A DNA stretch of 11,813 bases from Tyzzerella sp. UBA1042 (GTDB lineage: Bacteria; Bacillota; Clostridia; Lachnospirales; Anaerotignaceae): contig DCDZ01000041.1 in the NCBI GenBank assembly GCA_002316675.1, positions 1 through 11,813 on the forward strand, given 5' to 3'. A model generated the notes under the pieces. That model saw only the letters and a list, made by a program, of their open reading frames with translations, made no database searches and was not told the DNA's origin. Positions 1 through 4,629 of the stretch are shown piece by piece. The position numbers and the translations under genes are program-made. Numbering within the stretch: position 1 is the stretch's first letter; the number at the start of each line of letters is the position of its first letter.

Positions 1-70
1 TTTGGCATAAAAACCCTCGGCGGCGACACAGAGAAATAAAGAGTACGAAAAGAGAACGAGGGACCCCAAA
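1..70. repeat. Imperfect inverted repeat at the left edge
   Basis: The outer arms are TTTGG at 1-5 and CCAAA at 66-70, and the inner arms are CCCTCG at 14-19 and CGAGGG at 57-62, with a purine-rich middle of 37 nt. No open frame of useful length was seen over 1-150. The arms could fold as a stem in RNA, but no U-tract follows on either strand, so it is not an obvious terminator. The window edge cuts off what lies to the left. Function unknown. Confidence 0.3.
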
Positions 71-151
71 CTTGCCCCGGCTTTTTCTTCCTGTACGTGA
101 CAGGGCTTCGCTGGAACGTTAATACCCATTACAAGCCCGCCACGCCGCTTA

Positions 152-186
152 AAAACGGCGATTTCTATTGACTTTTCCGCCGTTTT
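152..186. promoter_or_regulatory. Candidate operator: 9-bp perfect inverted repeat around a -35 box
   Basis: AAAACGGCG at 152-160 is exactly repeated in inverted form as CGCCGTTTT at 178-186. The centre is 17 nt and includes the -35 hexamer at 168-173. The spacing between arm centres, 26 bp, would put two half-sites on nearly the same face of DNA, as expected for a dimeric repressor. A further CGCCG at 143-147 can pair with the left arm instead, as a local hairpin. The sequence is seen directly; repressor binding is inferred. Confidence 0.45.
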
Positions 187-196
187 ATGATATACT
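168..196 (+). promoter_or_regulatory. Strong sigma-A promoter, plus strand
   Basis: The -35 box TTGACT (168-173) and -10 box TATACT (191-196) are separated by exactly 17 bp, and TGA immediately precedes the -10 as an extended -10 element. The start point would be near 203. It points against the minus-strand operon that ends at 310, and the only thing directly downstream is the stem-loop at 236-274. Confidence 0.7.
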
Positions 197-202
197 CACG
201 TT

Positions 203-290
203 AGTTGATAAGTGATGTATTTTCATCGGCGGAACCCGCTCCGTGCTTGCTCTCTCAAAGCAAGCGCGGGGCGGATTTCTTTATGCCTTT
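203..290 (+). ncRNA. Candidate small structured RNA
   Basis: The promoter at 168-196 would give a transcript of about 80-90 nt before the hairpin/T-rich end at 236-290. Besides the terminal stem it contains a small GATG/CATC hairpin (214-227) and an alternative GCGG-AAC-CCGC hairpin (229-239) that competes with the base of the long stem, so two folds are possible. No convincing reading frame with a ribosome site starts in it. It could be an element-encoded regulatory RNA, or the leader of a transcript running antisense into the DUF6273-like gene. I do not recognise it as a named RNA family. Confidence 0.4.
236..290 (+). terminator. Stem-loop, probable terminator
   Basis: A 15-bp stem (236-250 with 260-274, two G-U pairs, 9-nt loop) is followed by ATTTCTTT and, after ATGCC, by five T. 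The T-rich side is on the plus strand only, so it would stop plus-strand transcripts from the promoter at 168-196. Read on the minus strand it is followed by GTTCCGCC and is a poor terminator. The T-tract is interrupted, so efficiency is uncertain. Confidence 0.5.
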
Positions 291-309
291 TTCAAGTTGC
301 GTCCGGCAG

Positions 310-1041
310 TTATTCCTGTTCGCGGCGGGCCTGTTCCTCCAGCTTGATTTCCTCCGCGTCGCGTTTCATATTCAGCACAGAAGCAACAGCCGCGCCCAGC
401 GCGTCGCCCCAAACGTCCGACGGGTAATCTTCCAGCGTGTTCAAGATCGCGGCGTGTGCGTCCTCTAACGCTTCTGCATGGGCCGCTTTAGTGTCCGGGG
501 CATTGTCCTCTTCTCCGGGAATAGATACCAAAATATCAGATGACAAATTGCAAAGCGGGCGAACACCCCCGCTGCCGCTGCACGCGCTGTTGTAGCCCAG
601 CGCGCCGGAGGAATTGACAAAGCGCACGTAGTACGAGTATTCAGGGTCGCACGTCCACGGGGTCAGGGTCCACCACCATTCGCCGATCTGTGGGAAAAGT
701 CCCCGGTATTCCCGGTACTGATTGCAGGAAAGCAAGGCGATTTTGTTTGTGGATTCGCCGTAGTCGGTCATTCCGTCGTCGGCGGTCAAGTCGCTGCCGA
801 ACTCCAAAAACGCCGCCGGGTCCGCTCCCTCTCGAATCAGTGCGTCAAGGAAAGGCCCGTTCAGTTCGCGGCGCAAGGACGATTTATTGAAATCGTTGCA
901 GTTTTCTTCGTCGAAAGCCCGATCAAATACCGATTCCGCGGCAAGGGAAAGAACCCCACCGCAAGACATGGACAGCTTGACCCATTCCACGCCGCCATAA
1001 AGGAAGCGCGCGCCCGCCTTGATTTCACAAAGATGTTTCAT
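310..1041 (-). CDS. DUF6273-like domain protein of a mobile element
   Basis: This is a 243-aa soluble protein with no signal peptide or membrane segment. Residues 100-175 carry the pattern I associate with DUF6273 proteins of Clostridia: a WWW-T-P cluster (122-128), a Y-VRFVNSSG segment (about 138-146), then a serine/glycine turn leading to VRPLCNLSSDILVS (160-173). That domain recurs in phages and mobile elements, and its role is not established. The last 60 residues are charged and helical, possibly a coiled coil. The start at 1041 is supported by AAGGAGG about nine bases upstream, inside the end of the preceding gene (17-bp overlap). It is the last gene of the minus-strand operon. The domain assignment is from memory of the family pattern, not a search. 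Confidence 0.7.
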   Translation of the reverse strand: MKHLCEIKAGARFLYGGVEWVKLSMSCGGVLSLAAESVFDRAFDEENCNDFNKSSLRRELNGPFLDALIREGADPAAFLEFGSDLTADDGMTDYGESTNKIALLSCNQYREYRGLFPQIGEWWWTLTPWTCDPEYSYYVRFVNSSGALGYNSACSGSGGVRPLCNLSSDILVSIPGEEDNAPDTKAAHAEALEDAHAAILNTLEDYPSDVWGDALGAAVASVLNMKRDAEEIKLEEQARREQE

Positions 1042-1318
1042 TTTTGAATTCCTCCTTAAAATTTTTTATGTCCCGGCGCATATCGCGCGCCAAAGCTGAA
1101 AATAAGTAGTAGAAGAGGGGAAGCAAGATGAAAACCGCTTCGCCGCCGATTGCTGTATAACCCCGCTCCGCAAATGCAAAGTCGGAAGCAACCCGGTAAA
1201 AGAAAATCCCGCTAACCGACAAAACAATGTATTTCGCAATGGTTCGCCCGCTTATTCTTCGGGCCGCTGTGCTTGTCCCGCTTTCGGTCTGAATGGGTCT
1301 TGATGTAATCTGCGCCAT
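1025..1318 (-). CDS. Small two-helix membrane protein
   Basis: The 97-aa product has a polar N-terminus rich in S, T and R (1-28), a hydrophobic segment at about 29-48, a short loop, a second segment at about 57-77, and a strongly charged K/R/E tail (79-97) with a positive cluster right after helix two, which suggests a cytoplasmic C-terminus. I do not recognise the family; a phage holin or an element-encoded membrane protein are both possible by size, but nothing decides it. The ATG at 1318 lies 67 bp inside the end of the HAD gene. No clearly better internal start is visible, so the start is the least certain part. Confidence 0.6.
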   Translation of the reverse strand: MAQITSRPIQTESGTSTAARRISGRTIAKYIVLSVSGIFFYRVASDFAFAERGYTAIGGEAVFILLPLFYYLFSALARDMRRDIKNFKEEFKNETSL

Positions 1319-1716
1319 TCCTCTTCCAATCCTTTCTTTCTTAATAGATAGGCAAGGCCCGCCGCCCTTTCAACTTCCTGTACGCTGATCGCCTTGTCGT
1401 CAATGTAAAGGTCTGCATAAACCTTGCGTCCGTCGCTGTGTGAAAGCCCGTACCGCTCCGGGTAGCGGTTCCCCGGATTTTCGTTGACCGCGAAAAGCGG
1501 TATTTCCTGTTCCTTGCAGAAGTCTAAAGCTTCATCGAGAAGCGGGCGCGTCCCGTTCTCCCGGCATGTGTGCAAAATGATCTTTGACCCTTGCGCCGCT
1601 AACCACTTCACATAAGTAATCACAAGTATTTTCGGCTCCCCGATTTCCGGGAAAGCGTCTGTGCATAAGGTCCCGTCGAAATCGACGGCGACGAACTCAT
1701 ATTGCTGGCCCGGCAT
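1252..1716 (-). CDS. HAD-superfamily hydrolase, phage type
   Basis: This 154-aa protein shows the four HAD motifs: VDFDGTL with nucleophile Asp12 and acid Asp14; Thr50 in ILHTCREN (motif II); Lys98 as the likely motif III lysine; and Asp106-Asp107 in DLYIDDKA (motif IV). There is no large cap insertion, so it resembles the small HAD proteins of phages and mobile elements. The likely reaction is hydrolysis of a phosphate ester; the substrate cannot be read. AAAGGGGG precedes the ATG at 1716 with normal spacing, and the start overlaps the previous gene by 20 bp. The C-terminal 20 residues (RPKAGQAQ region) are disordered-looking and overlap the next gene's start. Confidence 0.85.
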   Translation of the reverse strand: MPGQQYEFVAVDFDGTLCTDAFPEIGEPKILVITYVKWLAAQGSKIILHTCRENGTRPLLDEALDFCKEQEIPLFAVNENPGNRYPERYGLSHSDGRKVYADLYIDDKAISVQEVERAAGLAYLLRKKGLEEEWRRLHQDPFRPKAGQAQRPEE

Positions 1717-1918
1717 GGCTTGTCCCCCTTTCTATTCGCTCCGGGGCGGCAATCGAAACCGAATTGCCGTTGCGGTCCAGCAGTTCCGCCCGGACGATCA
1801 ACCCGGCCCCCGTCGGGTTCTTGCGGTAAATGATGGCGGAAATGCACTGATAGGTTATGCCGTTATGAATAACGGGGCATTCCTCCATGAACGCCGCTTT
1901 CAGTTCGTCACGTGTCAC
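1697..1918 (-). CDS. Conserved small phage-type protein, 73 aa
   Basis: I choose the GTG at 1918 rather than the ATG at 1960. It overlaps the stop of the zinc-ribbon gene by 11 bp, has a GGCGG-type ribosome site upstream, and gives an N-terminus TRDELKAAF followed by CPVIHNGITYQCISAIIYR. The ATG at 1960 would overlap the zinc-ribbon gene by 53 bp and adds 14 residues. The short HNGI-Y-CISAIIYR core followed by a predicted beta-rich segment and a charged tail is a pattern I have met in clostridial prophage accessory regions; no function is known to me. No membrane segment. Confidence 0.65.
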   Translation of the reverse strand: MTRDELKAAFMEECPVIHNGITYQCISAIIYRKNPTGAGLIVRAELLDRNGNSVSIAAPERIERGTSHAGPAI

Positions 1919-2084
1919 CGCCCGCACCGCCTTTCCGGGAAATCTCATATTCAGCCCCATAGCGGCGGCGTTTGCACCGCCAGCACGTGATTTTCATATT
2001 GACCCCGCCGCGGACGCGTGTAATGTCGTGTTTCCCGGCTTTTTTCAGTTCGAGGAAGCAGGGCAAGCAGAATTGGCGTTTCAC
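1908..2084 (-). CDS. 58-aa zinc-ribbon mini-protein
   Basis: This short frame starts at a GTG at 2084, eight bases past the stop of the upstream gene (2089), with GGGGGTGA as ribosome site. It carries two CxxC pairs, Cys6/Cys9 and Cys34/Cys37, separated by a basic linker, the layout of a four-cysteine zinc ribbon. The tail after the second pair (KRRRYG) is basic, so nucleic acid binding is possible. A longer version with 41 extra residues upstream would run through the preceding gene in another frame and is unlikely. Zinc binding is inferred from cysteine spacing. Confidence 0.65.
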   Translation of the reverse strand: MKRQFCLPCFLELKKAGKHDITRVRGGVNMKITCWRCKRRRYGAEYEISRKGGAGGDT

Positions 2085-2088
2085 GCAA

Positions 2089-2478
2089 TCACCCCCGTTC
2101 CCAAACGCTGTTGACCCGCTTGTTGCAGAATTCCGGGCCATTGGTAAGGACCCAATCTTTGAATTCTTCTGCGCGCTCCCGCTTGATGTACCGTTCTTGT
2201 GCGTCAAAGTTTTCTTGCAGGGTTTCCGGGTCCAGCAACGTCATGGTTTGTCCGCGCCCATAGTTCATTTCAGCAGAAACCATAATGCAACCCGTTTCGT
2301 TGTACGCGTCCGGGTGAATGCGAATGTGCATGTTCCCCATCCGCATGATGAAATAACCGAACGGGGCAGGTTCTTCCTTTTCAAGCCCCTTTGCCGTGCC
2401 GAACTGCTGAACTGCTATTTCGCGGGCTTTCTTCGCCGTCAGCTTAATGCCGCCGGGATATTGATTTTTCTTCGTCAT
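2089..2478 (-). CDS. Hypothetical phage-type protein, 129 aa
   Basis: This soluble, charged protein has a basic N-terminus (TKKNQY, TAKKAREIAVQQFG), a central beta-rich part (about 37-73, with FGYFIMRMGNMHIRIHPDAY) and a helical C-terminal half with alternating acidic and basic residues. There is no cysteine pair except single cysteines, no membrane segment and no catalytic motif I recognise. AAGGCGG precedes the ATG at 2478, and the gene starts 15 bp after the stop of the PP-loop gene, so the two are likely cotranslated. Function unknown. Confidence 0.7.
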   Translation of the reverse strand: MTKKNQYPGGIKLTAKKAREIAVQQFGTAKGLEKEEPAPFGYFIMRMGNMHIRIHPDAYNETGCIMVSAEMNYGRGQTMTLLDPETLQENFDAQERYIKRERAEEFKDWVLTNGPEFCNKRVNSVWERG

Positions 2479-2493
2479 GCTTCTTCCGCCTTT

Positions 2494-3318
2494 CTAACCG
2501 TCGTAGCACCCGCAAGGCGCACCGCACAGGCAACCACCCTTTGATTCCTGGAAAAGGTCGTCAAATGTTATTTGCGCGTCCTCGAAAGCCTTGTTCCTCA
2601 AGAATTCTGCGTAATAGCTTTCCCATGACCACGAACGCCCCAGCCCCTTTATGGTTATAAGGCTCTCCGCCGCGTTGTGTTCCATTTCTACCGCCCGTTG
2701 GAATAGTTCCGGGTTTTCTTCCCACAATTGCTGAATTTCCTTCTTCTTCATTGATGGGCAGAAATAGCATGAACTTTTCCCCGGTTTCGGAAGCCCGGCC
2801 CGCTCAATCACCCGGACGCATTCGGCGCGGTCCCATCCCCAAACATACAGCGGATAGTGCTTCTGATATTTTTTGTCTGCTTCGTCAATCGGTGTGGCGT
2901 GTTGGATACGGCGTGTTTCTCCCGCGTCGTACCCGATGTATTTATGTACCTTGCGTCCTGCCGCCCATTCAGCTTTACACCGTGCTTCATTGTTGCAGAA
3001 CTTTTCTTGCGGGCCGATTTTGTGCTTTAACGAGCATTTTTTATATCCGTAGGCGATAGATGGCAAGGAATTTGATCGAAAGCATTCATCTTCGAGTGTC
3101 AGGCGCTTTCCGTTCTTGTCCGTGTAAAAAACGGGCTTAATTTCTGGTATCCCGTGCTTGCTCAACCATTCATTGAAAGCCCTGATAAATTCATAGGTGT
3201 GTGGCTGTTCTCCGCCTGTGTCAGCGAAAAGAATTAAATCAATCGGTATTTCGTGAAGATACATACCGATAATCATTGCGGTGCTATTGGTCCCACCGCC
3301 GAAAGAAACAACATTCAT
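2494..3318 (-). CDS. PP-loop ATPase, PAPS reductase-like, phage type
   Basis: This 274-aa protein belongs to the adenine nucleotide alpha-hydrolase/PAPS reductase superfamily. The PP-loop SFGGGTNS is at residues 5-12, followed by a Rossmann-like strand (LILFADTGGE, 28-37) whose DTGGE is typical of the phosphoadenosine phosphosulfate reductase fold. Further hallmarks are KKCSLKHKIGP (93-103), the GY-AGE-RR segment (129-137), and CYFCP (184-188). The end carries CLCGAPCGC (263-271), giving eleven cysteines in all, enough to coordinate a metal or an iron-sulfur cluster. Relatives adenylate a substrate before sulfur or nitrogen transfer, and include DndC in DNA phosphorothioation and many uncharacterised phage proteins; no DndDE partners are seen. 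Start ATG 3318 overlaps the upstream stop as ATGA; GAGGG precedes it. Confidence 0.88.
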   Translation of the reverse strand: MNVVSFGGGTNSTAMIIGMYLHEIPIDLILFADTGGEQPHTYEFIRAFNEWLSKHGIPEIKPVFYTDKNGKRLTLEDECFRSNSLPSIAYGYKKCSLKHKIGPQEKFCNNEARCKAEWAAGRKVHKYIGYDAGETRRIQHATPIDEADKKYQKHYPLYVWGWDRAECVRVIERAGLPKPGKSSCYFCPSMKKKEIQQLWEENPELFQRAVEMEHNAAESLITIKGLGRSWSWESYYAEFLRNKAFEDAQITFDDLFQESKGGCLCGAPCGCYDG

Positions 3319-3653
3319 TTGCTTTCCCTCGCTTTCGGCATTTCCGCCGTCGGCAATGTTTCAAGAAAACCAAGAACCGTCCTGAAAACCTGTTCCGCCG
3401 CCGCCCCCTCTGGCTGAATGTCCCAGCCGCGGTCATAGTTCACAATACAGGCCGCGAAATAGTTCCTTTCGCGCTTCCGCTGTTCGTCGTCGTAAATTCC
3501 CAGCTTGCTAACACGCCCGCCATCAATTCCAAACTGTGACGGAAGATCAAAGACTTTTGCTGAAAATGTGTATCTCCCGATCTTACCTTTTATCCATCCG
3601 CGTTCGTCGCGTTCTGCTGTAATGCAAACCCGCTCGGCATTGTGATTTTCCAA
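3315..3653 (-). CDS. Conserved small phage-type protein, 112 aa
   Basis: The core WIKGKIGRYTFSAKVFD, FGIDGGRVSKL and IVNYDRGWDIQP (about 20-81) resembles a small family common in clostridial phages and mobile elements; the role is unknown. It is predicted to be beta-rich with a short C-terminal helix (86-102). The start is a TTG at 3653 placed directly after the upstream TAA, with AAGGAGGG at the right distance, so a coupled restart is likely. The 3' end overlaps the PP-loop ATPase start by 4 bp. Confidence 0.7.
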   Translation of the reverse strand: MENHNAERVCITAERDERGWIKGKIGRYTFSAKVFDLPSQFGIDGGRVSKLGIYDDEQRKRERNYFAACIVNYDRGWDIQPEGAAAEQVFRTVLGFLETLPTAEMPKARESK

Positions 3654-3866
3654 TTAAAACCCTCCTTTTTGAACTTCAAGCGTCAGCCACCATCCGGGGT
3701 TGTTTCTTTGCGCTTCATGCGGGCAATTTTCGCAATCCTCCGCCGCGCACCCCGCGCAATATCGTTCCTGAAAAGCCTTATCCCACGGACCCTCTAAAAT
3801 CGGCAAGGACCGTAAAAACTTGCCCAGCGTGTCCGGGCTTTCTGTCACCCGCTCAAACTCTGTCAC
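3654..3866 (-). CDS. 70-aa four-cysteine (CxxC) mini-protein
   Basis: The GTG at 3866, preceded by GGGAGGGA, is preferred over an upstream ATG at 3989, which would lie 137 bp inside the HTH gene in another frame. The protein has a cysteine knuckle C37-x2-C40-x4-C45-x2-C48 with His50 close by, followed by NNPGWWLTLE. Compact Cys-rich proteins with this C-terminal NP-WW pattern are frequent in phage accessory operons; a structural zinc is likely but inferred. It overlaps the HTH gene's stop by 14 bp. Cysteine content is shared with two other genes of the operon. Confidence 0.65.
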   Translation of the reverse strand: MTEFERVTESPDTLGKFLRSLPILEGPWDKAFQERYCAGCAAEDCENCPHEAQRNNPGWWLTLEVQKGGF

Positions 3867-4143
3867 TGTTAATCCCTCCCGTTTCAGATTCGCCCGCTTC
3901 GGCGGCGGAGCGGCCACGCCGCTTGAAACTGGCTTGTACCGCCTGTTGTGCAAGAACGGGGTTGTACTCCGCCCGCTGGTTCCGGTCAAGTTCCCCGGTT
4001 GCGCCGCGCTTCAATTCCCGGTATACTGTTGCCGGGGTTACTCCCAGCCGTTCGGCAATGTCCGCCGGGCGGTCGCCGGACAAATACCATGTTGCAATTT
4101 GCTTTCTGTCCTTGAAATCAAGGTATTTATACTTTCCCGCCAC
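3853..4143 (-). CDS. Stand-alone IS30-type helix-turn-helix regulator
   Basis: Residues 5-48 (KYLDFKDRKQIATWYLSG, then DIAERLGVTPATVYRELKRG) match the N-terminal DNA-binding HTH of IS30-family transposases, with the recognition helix around 36-46. The Y-NP--AQ segment (60-66), typical just after that HTH, is also present. No DDE catalytic domain follows: the protein ends at 96 residues with an A/G/S/E-rich tail, and the reading frame is intact. It is therefore probably an element regulator rather than a transposase fragment. The start is GTG 4143 with GGGGTGA five bases upstream. It is the first gene of the operon, and a terminator-like hairpin lies only about 20 bp before it, so it may control, or be controlled at, that site. 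Confidence 0.75.
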   Translation of the reverse strand: MAGKYKYLDFKDRKQIATWYLSGDRPADIAERLGVTPATVYRELKRGATGELDRNQRAEYNPVLAQQAVQASFKRRGRSAAEAGESETGGINSDRV

Positions 4144-4164
4144 GCTTTCACCCCGTTTCTGTGC

Positions 4165-4227
4165 AAAAAAATAAATGCGTCCGGTACGATTTCACCTTTG
4201 AATTGGTGAAATGTACCTTTCGCATTT
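4165..4227 (-). terminator. Terminator-like hairpin in the operon leader
   Basis: The arms are AAATGCG (4173-4179), GGTAC (4183-4187) and ATTTCACC (4189-4196), matched by GGTGAAAT (4205-4212), GTACC (4213-4217) and CGCATTT (4221-4227), with an 8-nt loop and one bulge. Read on the minus strand, the last arm is followed after one base by seven T (4171-4165). The HTH gene's ribosome site begins some ten bases further on, leaving no room for a promoter between them. It is thus either an attenuator in the operon leader or an insulating terminator at the element edge; the near-perfect symmetry also allows an operator. Confidence 0.65.
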
Positions 4228-4269
4228 AATGTTACAATCTTCAAAGGCCTGTAGTTTGCTAAATAGGTA

Positions 4270-4298
4270 TTGACAGAAAATCTTGAAAGTGTTAGCAT
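4270..4298 (+). promoter_or_regulatory. Sigma-A promoter of glyS
   Basis: A perfect -35 TTGACA (4270-4275) is followed after 17 bp by TAGCAT (4293-4298), a weaker -10. Transcription would start near 4305, just upstream of the first T-box stem. The combination of a perfect -35 and imperfect -10 is common for tRNA synthetase genes controlled mainly by termination in the leader. Confidence 0.7.
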
Positions 4299-4304
4299 AG
4301 GTGC

Positions 4305-4520
4305 TAAATTGAATAACTGCGATGAAAAAGAGGAGTATCCGTTGTATGCTTTCAGAGAGTCTTCGGTGGGTGAAAAGAAGACAGCAGAATGCGGGGAAGG
4401 GCACTTTGGAGCAGGACTTCATAAGAGTGGATTTGCGCTTTGTGCAAATCAATAAGGGTGGAACCGCGGAAGCTTAACTTTCGTCCCTTGCTTTCTATAG
4501 CGAGGGAGGGAAGTTTTTTT
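4305..4520 (+). promoter_or_regulatory. Glycine T-box riboswitch (glyS leader)
   Basis: The leader shows T-box parts in order: a Stem I base with the kink-turn-like GATGAAAAAGAGGAGTA; distal AGAGAGTC and GGTGGGTGAAA; a specifier region GAAGGGCAC in which GGC (4400-4402) is a glycine codon followed by a purine; Stem III, GATTTGC/GCAAATC (about 4430-4450); and the T-box sequence with TGGAACCGCG at 4459-4468. The terminator follows. By analogy with the known mechanism, uncharged tRNA-Gly pairs with GGC and the T-box, stabilising the antiterminator and switching glyS on. The specifier choice agrees with the gene downstream, which strengthens the call. The exact 5' end is inferred from the promoter. 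Confidence 0.92.
4478..4520 (+). terminator. T-box leader terminator
   Basis: TCCCTTGCT pairs with AGCGAGGGA around the loop TTCTAT, with a further imperfect CTTTC/GGAAG base, and is followed by seven T ending at 4520. The 5' arm overlaps the region just after the T-box sequence, as needed for the alternative antiterminator fold. Confidence 0.85.
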
Positions 4521-4629
4521 ATTGCCCGAGCCTCGGAGAAAACTTATATAAGAAAGCACTGCGTTTGCCCATGGGATTGCATGGAATGGTACAGCGGTGT
4601 TTGTCTTAACTTTTTTGAAGGAGGAATTT

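Noticed and set aside
205..468. Plus-strand frame of 87 codons after the strong promoter at 168-196
   Set aside because: It starts inside the promoter's leader with no ribosome site, runs through the terminator-like stem and then antisense to the DUF6273-like gene; the composition (many R, S, F, L) looks like a shadow frame.
3853..4143. Truncated IS30 insertion sequence
   Set aside because: The frame is intact with its own start and fits the operon overlaps; no DDE domain, terminal inverted repeats or target duplication are visible around it.
4038..4452. Minus-strand frames across the glyS leader
   Set aside because: They lie opposite the T-box leader and its promoter, have no ribosome sites or recognisable motifs, and overlap the HTH gene start.
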